Source of the DNA: Fibrobacter sp. | Lineage (GTDB): Bacteria; Fibrobacterota; Fibrobacteria; Fibrobacterales; Fibrobacteraceae | Direction: 5' to 3' | Assembly: GCA_024399015.1 (NCBI GenBank) | Contig: JAKSIC010000026.1 | Span: forward strand, 1 to 43,904 | Length of the DNA stretch: 43,904 nucleotides | Part shown: piece after piece, positions 18,012 to 26,848 of the stretch | Position numbering within the stretch: the first letter of the stretch is position 1 | How the letters are laid out: every line of letters begins with the position of its first letter | Translations under genes and position numbers: made by a program | Notes under the pieces: model-generated | The model's input: the letters and a program-made list of their open reading frames with translations, nothing else | The model's database searches: none | Told to the model about the DNA's origin: nothing

Positions 18012-18036
18012 TCCCCGATCAATCGGGGATTTTTTT
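18012..18036 (+). terminator. Intrinsic terminator of glk
   Basis: An 8-bp stem (TCCCCGAT / ATCGGGGA) with a very short loop is followed by seven T residues. Confidence 0.9.
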
Positions 18037-18137
18037 ATACAAATTGCGATTTGTTTATGCTATTTGTATAAAGTCCGTTCGGTCTCAAGATTTTTTGTTT
18101 AAATTGAAAATAAAGAACTTCAAAAAAGGAATGAATT

Positions 18138-18542
18138 ATGGCTGTAAAAAAGTCCGCTGCTAAATCTGCTCCCAAGAAAGCTCCTGCAAAAACTGCAGCA
18201 AAGAAAGTTGCCGCAAAGCCCGCAGCAAAGAAGGCTTCTCCGAAGGCTGCTGCAAAGCCTGCTGCAGCTGAAGAATCCGAAGGCTTTGACATTGAACTGA
18301 ATGCAAACCCGGCCATGGGTGCCATTGTTGTCGAAGCTCTAAAGAGCGAATACTTCGAAAATGCCGCCGACGAAATGGAAGCTTTCTTCTCCAAGGAAGA
18401 AGTGAGCGATGTGGATGTTCAGTCCCTGCTGTTCAAGGTGTTTATCCAGGGAACTATCGCTGGTGCCGCTATTGCCGCTGACGAAGCCCAGAAAGGCTTT
18501 GAAGACGTCAATAAACTGCTGAAGAAACTGTCCAAGAAGTAA
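18138..18542 (+). CDS. Histone-H1-like Lys/Ala-rich protein, 134 aa
   Basis: Residues 1-50 are an Ala/Lys/Pro tail (KKAPAKTAAKKVAAKPAAKK and similar) like the tails of bacterial histone H1-like proteins, which bind DNA non-specifically. Residues 50-134 form a separate acidic, mostly alpha-helical part (GFDIELNANPAMGAIVVEAL ... FKVFIQGTIAGAAIAADEA) ending KKLLKKLSKK-like in NKLLKKLSKK. That part was not recognised. AAAAGGAATG precedes the ATG. The gene has its own terminator and appears monocistronic. A nucleoid-associated role is inferred from composition only; a ribosome- or RNA-binding role is equally possible. Confidence 0.75.
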   Translation: MAVKKSAAKSAPKKAPAKTAAKKVAAKPAAKKASPKAAAKPAAAEESEGFDIELNANPAMGAIVVEALKSEYFENAADEMEAFFSKEEVSDVDVQSLLFKVFIQGTIAGAAIAADEAQKGFEDVNKLLKKLSKK

Positions 18543-18560
18543 CTGCTCAAAGTAACTAAA

Positions 18561-18596
18561 AAAGGCATTCCGTTTTATCGCGGAATGCCTTTTTGC
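18561..18596. terminator. Bidirectional intrinsic terminator
   Basis: A 12-bp perfect stem (AAAGGCATTCCG / CGGAATGCCTTT) with an 8-nt loop, flanked by A and T runs. It separates the converging H1-like gene and the leftward lipoprotein gene. Confidence 0.9.
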
Positions 18597-18598
18597 TT

Positions 18599-19387
18599 TT
18601 AGTAAAGTTTTGCTTCCCAGGTTATGGCGTAATCGTCGTTATCTTCGTCATCTAGGAACGTTTCCGTATCCTTGATGTATCCGATATCCTTTGCTGACAT
18701 GCATCGGCCAGAACTGACGATTTCGTCTTCTTCGTCATCGCCTGTCTGGCTGATAACGACGGGGCAAATCCTGATTTCGTCAATGCCGCGGACAACCGAA
18801 ATGGGGTCAAAGGAAGTCGTATCGCGCCATTTCTTTTCTTCAAGTTCTAGGGGTAGCACTCCCGTTGAAAGGGTGTTCGCCTTGACGCTGTCGCTGTACA
18901 GTTCAACCTTGAAACGAACCATCGGGTTGCTGGCCTTGTCTGACTTCTGCTTAAAGGACTTCAGCGTGATGCTGATGTTCTTGTTTTCCTGCAGGTAGTA
19001 GACTTCCACAACGGTATCCTTGGGGGTCACGTTGCTAGTATCTTGCGGCGTGACGTTGCCCGTAGTGTCCTTTGAACCATCGTTGTAGGTGTATTCGCCC
19101 TTGTCGTTGTAGTACGGATTGGAAATCTGCGGACAGTCGTAGGAACCGAATTTCTTGTAGAAATTGGAGCAGCGTTCCTTGCTGTAGGCTGCCAGGCAGT
19201 TATACAGATCTACGCGGCCCAAGTTGGCTTCCAAGGAATCCAGGAGACCTTTTTTAGGACCCTTGTGTTCGCTAAGAATTTCATTTTCGGCCTCGATAAC
19301 ACTTGTTTCGCTACAGGCGGAAAAAATAACGGCGGTAGATGCAATTGCAGATGCTACAAGAAGTTTTTTGATAAAATTAAATCTCAT
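18599..19387 (-). CDS. Lipoprotein of unknown function, 262 aa
   Basis: MRFNFIKKLLVASAIASTA then VIFSAC is a lipoprotein signal with lipidation at Cys25. The mature part has a cysteine-containing segment (YNCLAAYSKERCSNFYKKFG), a Thr/Asp-rich linker (KDTTGNVTPQDTSNVTPKDT) and a beta-rich C-terminus with RGIDEIRICPVVIS. No family was recognised. Start ATG 19387 follows AAGGAGGAATT. It begins 9 bp after the outer-membrane-like gene upstream, so the two form an operon and probably act together in the envelope. Confidence 0.75.
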   Translation of the reverse strand: MRFNFIKKLLVASAIASTAVIFSACSETSVIEAENEILSEHKGPKKGLLDSLEANLGRVDLYNCLAAYSKERCSNFYKKFGSYDCPQISNPYYNDKGEYTYNDGSKDTTGNVTPQDTSNVTPKDTVVEVYYLQENKNISITLKSFKQKSDKASNPMVRFKVELYSDSVKANTLSTGVLPLELEEKKWRDTTSFDPISVVRGIDEIRICPVVISQTGDDEEDEIVSSGRCMSAKDIGYIKDTETFLDDEDNDDYAITWEAKLY

Positions 19388-19396
19388 AATTCCTCC

Positions 19397-20812
19397 TTAC
19401 TTTAGACTCAAATCCACCATTACGCGCCATGAGGGCATGCCACCATGGTTAATGGCGTGGAATCTATGATTGTCTTTGGTGGAACCAGCAGCGAGGAGTA
19501 CCTGGTATTCGACAGAGATGTATTTGCAGTCGATGCCTGCGCCGGCCCAACTGCTGAACTCCCAGTCGTCTGCGTAGAAATTACCTTCAACAGTGTAGTT
19601 TTCGTAGGCCGGATAAAGTCCTTTACTTTCAAGAACGGCCAGGTCTTTCTTCAGTTCCTTGGACGGATGCTTTACGGTATATTCGCGAGTTGTATTGATC
19701 TGGTCGAAAATGGACTTTGTGATATCCCCTGCAAGGCTGAGGAAAATGAACGTTGTGTGGCCGGTGTGAGCTCCGAGTTTCAGTGTAAGAGGAGCGTCAA
19801 CGGCGATGTCATGATAGTCTACGGTAAGCTTGTTGTTGACGTCAAATTGGGTTTCCTTGTATGTGATTCCGTCCTTGATTTCGTCATTCTTTGTGAATCT
19901 TGCATAACGGTATATGGCGCCAAGGCGTCCCTGCAAGGCAAAGAAACTGGTAAAGTAGTATCGATAGAAAAGATATACGCCAAAGTTTCCGTCCCAGTCG
20001 CTGTTTTCTTCGAGATTGCCCAAACGCTTGTCCTTGGCTCTTCCTCCGATAAAGGAAAGACCGAAGTTGTAGGTGATCGAGGCGATGCTGTCTCTGATGG
20101 CGTTCTGGGTGCTGTCGTATTCGGCAACACTCTTTTTCTTGCGCATGGCCTTGAATCTATTGACGTAGCTTCTCTTGGGGGTGTCGACACTGTCTGCAGA
20201 ACTGGATGCAGATGTGTCTGCAACTGCTGCAGTGGTCGACTGTGTCGAGGTGCCTCTCAGGATAAATGTCTGCTGACCGGGCTTCGTGTTCAGTACCGCC
20301 GGATTAACTGTAGTTGCCTTGGCTGCCGGCTGTGCTGATGCTTGTGTTGCGGGCTGTGCAGCCGGTTGAGGGACGGGCTGTGCTGCGGGCTTGGCCTCAG
20401 GTTGCGGAGTCGGTTCTGCAACAGGTTGAAGTGCGGATTCTGCCGGGGGAGTGGGTGCTTGTTCCGGTGCGGCACTGGACTGCACTTCCTCAAATGCACT
20501 TTCAAGGTCAGACTGTTCTTCCTGCGGAACTTCGGCCTCGGCGGTCTGTTCTTCGGCGTTATCTTCAACGGCTTCTGTAGAAGATTCTGCTGCGGATTCT
20601 TCTTCAGCAGTCTCGACAACCTGTTCTGCCTGTTCTTTTTTCTTTTTCTTCTTCTTGGATTTCTTTGCCTTTTTGGCACTCTTTGAGGTCTTGGACTTTG
20701 CCTGTAGAACCTTCTGTGTCTTCTCCACAGATGTTGCCGGCATAGATGGCGCTGCCAAGACGACCGCAGCCATGAAGGCCAAGAATGTCAGTATTTTTCG
20801 AATTAAAGCCAT
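19397..20812 (-). CDS. Outer-membrane barrel-like protein with a long charged/Pro-Ala linker, 471 aa
   Basis: MALIRKILTFLAFMAAVVLA is a signal peptide. It is followed by a very basic stretch (KAKKSKKKKKKKEQ), an acidic Glu/Ala segment, and about 60 residues of Pro/Ala/Gln repeats (PQPEAKPAAQPVPQPAAQPA). The last 220 residues alternate aromatic and polar residues in amphipathic strands (FGVYLFYRYYFTSFFALQGR, AIYRYARF, WAGAGIDCKYISVEYQVLLA) and resemble a small outer-membrane beta-barrel. The linker could cross the periplasm or bind peptidoglycan (inference). The ATG at 20812 is preceded by GGGAG nine bases upstream. It is the first gene of a two-gene leftward operon with a lipoprotein. Confidence 0.75.
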   Translation of the reverse strand: MALIRKILTFLAFMAAVVLAAPSMPATSVEKTQKVLQAKSKTSKSAKKAKKSKKKKKKKEQAEQVVETAEEESAAESSTEAVEDNAEEQTAEAEVPQEEQSDLESAFEEVQSSAAPEQAPTPPAESALQPVAEPTPQPEAKPAAQPVPQPAAQPATQASAQPAAKATTVNPAVLNTKPGQQTFILRGTSTQSTTAAVADTSASSSADSVDTPKRSYVNRFKAMRKKKSVAEYDSTQNAIRDSIASITYNFGLSFIGGRAKDKRLGNLEENSDWDGNFGVYLFYRYYFTSFFALQGRLGAIYRYARFTKNDEIKDGITYKETQFDVNNKLTVDYHDIAVDAPLTLKLGAHTGHTTFIFLSLAGDITKSIFDQINTTREYTVKHPSKELKKDLAVLESKGLYPAYENYTVEGNFYADDWEFSSWAGAGIDCKYISVEYQVLLAAGSTKDNHRFHAINHGGMPSWRVMVDLSLK

Positions 20813-20985
20813 TTGAAAAAACTCCCGAGATAAGCAAAAACTACCACTAAACTTACGCAATGTTGGCTTGTCGTGCAAATGTTTTTTCGAGAAAAAGTCC
20901 TTTTTTCCGCATTTTATCCATTATTTTTGATGAATTTGACTCGTTTATTCCAAATTGGAGTGCTTCTTGGGTGTCATTGGTCACA

Positions 20986-20991
20986 TATAAT
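20986..20991 (+). promoter_or_regulatory. Candidate -10 box for the 1,917-aa surface protein gene
   Basis: A perfect TATAAT lies about 64 bp upstream of the ATG at 21055. No clear TTGACA was found at 17 bp. The leader carries AATGGAGG as the ribosome-binding site, nine bases before the ATG. The 242-bp gap between 20812 and 21055 is a divergent promoter region; nothing else was seen in it. Confidence 0.4.
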
Positions 20992-21054
20992 GGGAGACTG
21001 CTCCCTATTTTGGGGGTAAATGCCTATTTTTAACGTAAATGGAGGCGCTTTTTT

Positions 21055-24000
21055 ATGAAATCGCTTAATTGTGTTTTTTTGTCTGTTTTGTTTGTCCTGC
21101 TGTTGGTAGGTCAGTCTTTTGCTGCGCTTAAAGATACCACGGTCAGTAGTAAAACGTACAAGGTCATTGCAACGTGCGAAAACTTGGTGGAATTTTCCCG
21201 TTTGGTAAACACGGTTGTTTGCCCGTCTGGTTATGACTATGTGTATGGCGACAATAAATGCCAGAAAAAAGGCTCCCTTATAATAAAATCTGAGGCGTCC
21301 TTCCCCAATGCCGGGCTTAATGCGATTGTGACTGGTCCTATTGATATGACCTGTACCGAAAACTTTGAGCCGATGGGTTATGAAAATAGTGGTCGTCAGT
21401 ATGTTGGTAATTTTAATGGCCAGGGATATCCTATCCGTAATTTGAAAATCGATAGTGATGATCAGAATGTGGCCCTGTTCGGTGTGATAACGACAGAAGC
21501 TGTGATTGAAAATGTGGTTCTTGAAAATGTGGAAATTAAGGCTACGGGTATACAGGAAAGAGGAGGAAGCCGCCCCATTAGTGTGGGTACTATTGTCGCA
21601 TGGCAGGAAGATGGTACGGTCAGTGGATGTTATGCCTCCGGCTCTATTGTTACAGATGGTTTGGCTCAGAGTGTTGGTGGTATAACAGGCTATGCAACAG
21701 CTGGTACGATAAAGGATTGCTTGAGTTCTGTTGAAATTCATAACTTGAGTAACGCAAGCTTTGTGGGCGGTGTTGCAGGTACCCTTAGCAATGCAAAAAT
21801 TGAACGTTGCGTGTATGGGGGCAATGGCGTTTACAATGCTGGCGATGGTACGTTGGGCGGCCTTGTGGGGCAGAAAATCGTGAGTACAGGATCGATTGCG
21901 AACAGCTACTATGACAATAAGACTGTTGATAAACCTGTCGGAAACGAAAATAACGGTTCCGGTAGCGGTGTAGGTCTTCCTGATGTAAATACGTCAGAAA
22001 CCGTTGAAAATTTGAATGAAGGGTGTGGCGAAAAATGTATTTGGTCTAACGGATCGGACAATATCACCAATACCGGTATTTCCAACGATAATGTTGACAA
22101 TACTGTGTACACGATCTATTTCGCTGCCGGTACAGGTTGTGCATTCCCGTCAGGTGCCATTACTTCCAAGGCTTTGAGGTTTGATAGTCCGATTACATCT
22201 ACCGGTATTACGGAACCTGTTTGCGACGAGAAGAAGTTTCTCGGTTGGTCTTTGAATGCTTCTGCTACAAAACCGGATGAAAGTCTGGGCAAGGTGTCTG
22301 GCTCTAGCACGGTGTATGCCGTGTGGGAAGACTATGTAACCGTGACCTTCCATTCTAATGGTGGTAAGTTTGCTGGTGACAAGACTGAACTGGCTAAGAA
22401 AGTTGCCAAACAGTCTGTGATTGTCTCTTCTGATATTGAAATTCCCTCTAGAGCTCCTGAAGGCACCGGAGAAGATACGAAGTATTTCTCATTCAAGGGC
22501 TGGGCTTTGACAAGTGATGCTGTTGATGTTCAGAGCCTTGGTGCGGCTGAGGGTGATGTTAATGTTTATGCTGTTTGGGAAGAGACGAAGATAGTTTATT
22601 ACTCCGTCATCTATGATGTGAATGGACATGGTGAAACTCCGGCTATTGATCGTGTGAAGGAACATTCAACGGCTTTTAGACCCGAAGATCCAATTGCTGA
22701 TGGTTATAAGTTTGATGGTTGGTACACCTCTGCCGATGGCAAGGGCTTGCCTTATGATTTCGAAAAAACGGTTTTGAATGATTTGAAATTGTATGCAAAG
22801 TGGGTTCCCGTCAGCTACGCCATTCTTTATGAATTGGGTGAAAATGGCGTGAATAATATTGCTAATCCTGTGTCCTATACGATTGAATCTGCAAACATTA
22901 TTTTGCAGAATCCGTCCAGGGATGGTTATGATTTTATTGGCTGGTATGACAATGCTGACTTTAATGGCGAAGCCATTAAGACGATTCTTACCGGTTCCTT
23001 TGGTGATAAGAAATTCTATGCCAAGTGGAGTGTGAAATCCTACTACGTCTACTATGCCGAAGGTACTGATGGCGTCGGTGAAGTTCCTGCCGCACAATTG
23101 GTGAATCACGGGGATTCCGTTAAGTTGGCTGGAAAAGTCTTCACGAGAAATGTCTACAAATGTGATAAGGATGGTAAAAATTGCTCTGTACAAACGACAG
23201 TCAATCAAATTGGTTGGTCTCTTTCTGATGGTGGTAAAAAGTTCTATGATCTTGAAAGCTACTATAAGGGAAATGCATCTGTTACGTTGTATCCTGCCTG
23301 GGATGAAAGCGCTTTGACGTTGTATGCCGTTACTTTCAAGATTGTTGGCGCTGCGTCGACTGACGCTGCTGAATATCTGGAAGCTAGGTACCTAGATGTG
23401 TCTAGCGCTTCCGATGTGAATGTCAAGTATCCCGCAATGTTGATTCATGATGGATATGAAATTACTAAAGTGTCTTCCAGTGATGTGGCGTTAGATACGA
23501 AGACGACAAGTTTTGTGATGCCGAAGAAGAATGTTGTGGTGACAATTGATGTTGCTCCCAAGAAGTATAAATTGGCTTGGAATCTTGAAGGTGGCAGTGT
23601 TGCAACGGCAGGAACTGCAGCTGGTGAAGTTTCATATGGAACTTCCTTGAATGCTCCGGTTGTTGAAAAGGAACATTATACTTTCTCTGGTTGGAATCCG
23701 AGTGTCCCGGAAACGATGCCTGCAGAAAATGTTTCCTATACGGCTGTGTGGACCGAGAAAACGATTGATGTGACGGTTAATCTCGGAGGAAATAAGATTA
23801 CGGTCACTGTAAGTGAAGATGCTTCAAAGGATGAAATTGAAGAAAAGATTAACGAACTGCTCCGTGATCCGAATTCTGACTTGAAGGTTCCCGAAAAACC
23901 TTCCGATGATGATTTCGTTTATGAATTCAATGGTCATTGGAAGGAAGATGGTGGCGAATATGTTCCCGAATACGATGCCATTTCTCGTGAAGACCAGAAT

Positions 24001-26808
24001 ATTCATGTTGTAGTGGGTGGTTCTCAAGTTGATGTTACCGTCAGAAAGGATGATTCTAAGGAAACCGTTAATCAGAAAATTAACGATGCTGTGAAGGATG
24101 CCGGAATTGTAGTTCCCGCCAAGGATGGCGATGGTTATAAGTTCAATGGCGAATGGGAACAGGATAAGGACGGTAATTATGTTCCTGTTTATGATGTTGT
24201 AACAATCAAGGTGGTTGTTGCTGGTAAGGAAATCGATATTGATATCAAGAAGGGTGATAGCGCCGATGACATCAGCGATAAGATTAATGATGCTTTAGCT
24301 GAGGCCGCCAAGACTGATCCTGCCGTTGTTGTTCCTGCCAAGGATGAAGCTGGTCGTGATTTCAACGGCAAGTGGGAAGACGCCGATGGCGACGACAAGT
24401 ACACTCCGGTGTATGTTGTACCTGATGACAGCAAGGTCATTGAAGTTGTTGTTGGCAAGGATACCATTGAAGTTGTTGTTCCCAAGGATGCTTCTGACGA
24501 AGAAGTTGAACAGAAGATTAGCGAAGTCGTAACCAAGCCTGTCGTTGGCGACAAGGATGAAGATGGCTACCAGTTCAATGGCGAATGGGAACAGAATAAG
24601 GATGGCGCTTACGAACCCGTCTACGAAAAGACTGTCCAGGCTGAAGTTGCTGGCAAGGATATTCCTGTTGATATCAAGAAGGGCGATAGCGCCGATGACA
24701 TCAGCGATAAGATTAATGATGCTTTAGCTGAGGCTGCCAAGACTGATCCTGCCGTTGTTGTTCCTGCCAAGGATGAAGCTGGTCGTGATTTCAACGGCAA
24801 GTGGGAAGACGCCGATGGCGACGACAAGTACACTCCGGTGTATGTTGTACCTGATGACAGCAAGGTCATTGAAGTTGTTGTTGGCAAGGATACCATTGAA
24901 GTTGTTGTTCCCAAGGATGCTTCTGACGAAGAAGTTGAACAGAAGATTAACGAAGTCGTGACCAAGCCTGTCGTTGGCGACAAGGATGAAGACGGCTACC
25001 AGTTCAATGGCGAATGGGAACAGGACAAGGATGGCAATTACGAACCTGTCTACGAAAAGACTGTCCAGGCTGAAGTTGCAGGCAAGGACATCCCCGTTGA
25101 CATCAAGAAGGGTGATAGCGCCGATGACATCAGCGATAAGATTAATGACGCTGTAGCTGAGGTCGCCAAGACTGATCCTGCCGTTGTTGTTCCTGCCAAG
25201 GATGAAGCTGGTCGTGATTTCAACGGCAAGTGGGAAGACGCCGATGGCGACGACAAGTACACTCCGGTGTATGTTGTACCTGATGACAGCAAGGTCATTG
25301 AAGTTGTTGTTGGCAAGGATACCATTGAAGTTGTTGTTCCCAAGGATGCTTCTGACGAAGAAATTAAGCAGAAGATTAACGAAGTCGTGACCAAGCCTGT
25401 CGTTGGCGACAAGGATGAAGACGGCTACCAGTTCAATGGCGAATGGGAACAGGACAAGGATGGCAATTACGAACCTGTCTACGAAAAGACTGTCCAGGCT
25501 GAAGTTGCAGGCAAGGACATCCCCGTTGACATCAAGAAGGGTGATAGCGCCGATGACATCAGCGATAAGATTAATGACGCTGTAGCTGAGGCTGCCAAGA
25601 CTGATCCTGCCGTTGTTGTTCCTGCCAAGGATGAAGCTGGTCGTGATTTCAACGGCAAGTGGGAAGACGCCGATGGCGACGACAAGTACACTCCGGTGTA
25701 TGTTGTACCTGATGACAGCAAGGTCATTGAAGTTGTTGTTGGCAAGGATACCATTGAAGTTGTTGTTCCCAAGGATGCTTCTGACGAAGAAATTGAACAG
25801 AAGATTGAAGAAACCTTGAATAATCATGATCCCAAGATTGAAGTTCCTGAATCTGAAGATGGTTTCGAATTCAATGGCGAATGGAAGAAGGATGATGATG
25901 GCAATTATGTTCCTGTTTACGAAAAGGAGATTGTCGTAGTCATTGGAAACACTACTATCAGCGTTGTTATCGACAAGGATGATTCTGATGATGATGTCAA
26001 TCAGAAGATTAACGATGCTGTGGCCGAAATTTCCAAGAAGGATTCTAGCATTGTCGTTCCTGTCGTTGGCGACAAGGATTCTGTTGGTAATGAATTTGAT
26101 GGTAAGTGGGAAAAAGATGAATACGGCAATTATGTGCCTGTTTATTCAAAGGCATACAAGATTGTCTATGTGATGCCTTCAAATGCGGTTCTTTCCAGCG
26201 ACGTTTCAAAGTACGTTCTTGGTAAAGGTGTGCAGCTCCCGTCTGCTTCCATCAAGGATGATGAATCCTGGAAGTTTATGGGTTGGTATGAAACTGAGGA
26301 TTACGCTGGTCTCAGGGTAAAGTTTGTCGGTGCCGAAGCCAAGGGCCGAAAGACTTTCTATGCCCTGTTCCAGAAGACTGTCCATTATAAGGCTGGCGAT
26401 GTATCCGGAAAAATGGAAGTGGTGTTCAACTACGACGTAGAAAATTCGGATGAGGTCGTTCAGCGTGCCTTGATGGGTGTTGCTCCCGAAGGCTACACCA
26501 AGAAGGGTGTGGACTACGTCTTTGACAAGTGGGTTCTTTCTGACGGTGTGTATGTGGCCAAGTTTGTGGATGCTTCCACTGGCATGAAGAACATTGCTGT
26601 GGCACGTCACTTTGGTGTCTCTGTTTGCGGTCGCACTCTGAACATTGTTGGCGCTAAGCAGGGCGACAAGATGCTCGTTGTTGATATGAAGGGCAAGATT
26701 GTGGCCCAGGACAGAATCAGCGGTGTAAACCACATTGTTGAACTGACTTCCGCAGGGAACTATTTGGTTCGCGTCAATGGAGTTTCTACTCGTGTGATGG
26801 TGCGATAA
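21055..26808 (+). CDS. Giant secreted repeat protein (GLUG-like, InlB B-repeats, 11 acidic repeats, T9SS-like C-terminus), 1,917 aa
   Basis: MKSLNCVFLSVLFVLLLVGQ ending SFA is a signal peptide. Residues about 100-300 carry GLUG-like repeats (YVGNFNGQGYPIRNLKI, VGGITGYATAGTIKDC, LGGLVGQ). Residues about 345-900 contain Listeria-Bacteroides (InlB B) repeats ending in [YF]AxW after a GW motif, such as GYKFDGWYTSADG ... LKLYAKW. Residues about 903-1700 hold 11 acidic repeats of about 72 residues (pattern xIxVxVxKdxSxdeIxxKIN ... GYxFNGEWExDxDGNYxPVY), eight arranged as four near-identical 143-aa pairs. The last 60 residues (KMLVVDMKGKIVAQDRI ... AGNYLVRVNG) resemble a type IX secretion sorting domain. 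A surface or adhesive role is inferred. Confidence 0.88.
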   Translation: MKSLNCVFLSVLFVLLLVGQSFAALKDTTVSSKTYKVIATCENLVEFSRLVNTVVCPSGYDYVYGDNKCQKKGSLIIKSEASFPNAGLNAIVTGPIDMTCTENFEPMGYENSGRQYVGNFNGQGYPIRNLKIDSDDQNVALFGVITTEAVIENVVLENVEIKATGIQERGGSRPISVGTIVAWQEDGTVSGCYASGSIVTDGLAQSVGGITGYATAGTIKDCLSSVEIHNLSNASFVGGVAGTLSNAKIERCVYGGNGVYNAGDGTLGGLVGQKIVSTGSIANSYYDNKTVDKPVGNENNGSGSGVGLPDVNTSETVENLNEGCGEKCIWSNGSDNITNTGISNDNVDNTVYTIYFAAGTGCAFPSGAITSKALRFDSPITSTGITEPVCDEKKFLGWSLNASATKPDESLGKVSGSSTVYAVWEDYVTVTFHSNGGKFAGDKTELAKKVAKQSVIVSSDIEIPSRAPEGTGEDTKYFSFKGWALTSDAVDVQSLGAAEGDVNVYAVWEETKIVYYSVIYDVNGHGETPAIDRVKEHSTAFRPEDPIADGYKFDGWYTSADGKGLPYDFEKTVLNDLKLYAKWVPVSYAILYELGENGVNNIANPVSYTIESANIILQNPSRDGYDFIGWYDNADFNGEAIKTILTGSFGDKKFYAKWSVKSYYVYYAEGTDGVGEVPAAQLVNHGDSVKLAGKVFTRNVYKCDKDGKNCSVQTTVNQIGWSLSDGGKKFYDLESYYKGNASVTLYPAWDESALTLYAVTFKIVGAASTDAAEYLEARYLDVSSASDVNVKYPAMLIHDGYEITKVSSSDVALDTKTTSFVMPKKNVVVTIDVAPKKYKLAWNLEGGSVATAGTAAGEVSYGTSLNAPVVEKEHYTFSGWNPSVPETMPAENVSYTAVWTEKTIDVTVNLGGNKITVTVSEDASKDEIEEKINELLRDPNSDLKVPEKPSDDDFVYEFNGHWKEDGGEYVPEYDAISREDQNIHVVVGGSQVDVTVRKDDSKETVNQKINDAVKDAGIVVPAKDGDGYKFNGEWEQDKDGNYVPVYDVVTIKVVVAGKEIDIDIKKGDSADDISDKINDALAEAAKTDPAVVVPAKDEAGRDFNGKWEDADGDDKYTPVYVVPDDSKVIEVVVGKDTIEVVVPKDASDEEVEQKISEVVTKPVVGDKDEDGYQFNGEWEQNKDGAYEPVYEKTVQAEVAGKDIPVDIKKGDSADDISDKINDALAEAAKTDPAVVVPAKDEAGRDFNGKWEDADGDDKYTPVYVVPDDSKVIEVVVGKDTIEVVVPKDASDEEVEQKINEVVTKPVVGDKDEDGYQFNGEWEQDKDGNYEPVYEKTVQAEVAGKDIPVDIKKGDSADDISDKINDAVAEVAKTDPAVVVPAKDEAGRDFNGKWEDADGDDKYTPVYVVPDDSKVIEVVVGKDTIEVVVPKDASDEEIKQKINEVVTKPVVGDKDEDGYQFNGEWEQDKDGNYEPVYEKTVQAEVAGKDIPVDIKKGDSADDISDKINDAVAEAAKTDPAVVVPAKDEAGRDFNGKWEDADGDDKYTPVYVVPDDSKVIEVVVGKDTIEVVVPKDASDEEIEQKIEETLNNHDPKIEVPESEDGFEFNGEWKKDDDGNYVPVYEKEIVVVIGNTTISVVIDKDDSDDDVNQKINDAVAEISKKDSSIVVPVVGDKDSVGNEFDGKWEKDEYGNYVPVYSKAYKIVYVMPSNAVLSSDVSKYVLGKGVQLPSASIKDDESWKFMGWYETEDYAGLRVKFVGAEAKGRKTFYALFQKTVHYKAGDVSGKMEVVFNYDVENSDEVVQRALMGVAPEGYTKKGVDYVFDKWVLSDGVYVAKFVDASTGMKNIAVARHFGVSVCGRTLNIVGAKQGDKMLVVDMKGKIVAQDRISGVNHIVELTSAGNYLVRVNGVSTRVMVR
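24220..25935 (+). repeat. Four tandem 429-bp repeats inside the giant surface gene
   Basis: The period is exactly 429 bp (143 codons), with the same phase point (the Ala codon of AGK[ED]I) at 24220, 24649, 25078 and 25507. Copies are nearly identical over long stretches; the second half of the fourth copy diverges. Each unit is itself two related halves. Such repeats favour copy-number change by recombination or slippage. Confidence 0.9.
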
Positions 26809-26848
26809 GATATAGGTTGGACTTCAAATTTCTACATTTGACTTTAAT

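Noticed and set aside
24724-25827. Minus-strand open frame of 367 codons within the giant surface gene, and several 120-codon ones with 429-bp spacing
   Set aside because: They are the reverse of the tandem repeats; their repetition follows from the + strand repeats, and no start signals or protein features support them.
24220-25935. CRISPR array
   Set aside because: The repeats are 429 bp, contiguous and in frame; there are no short repeats with unique spacers anywhere in the window.
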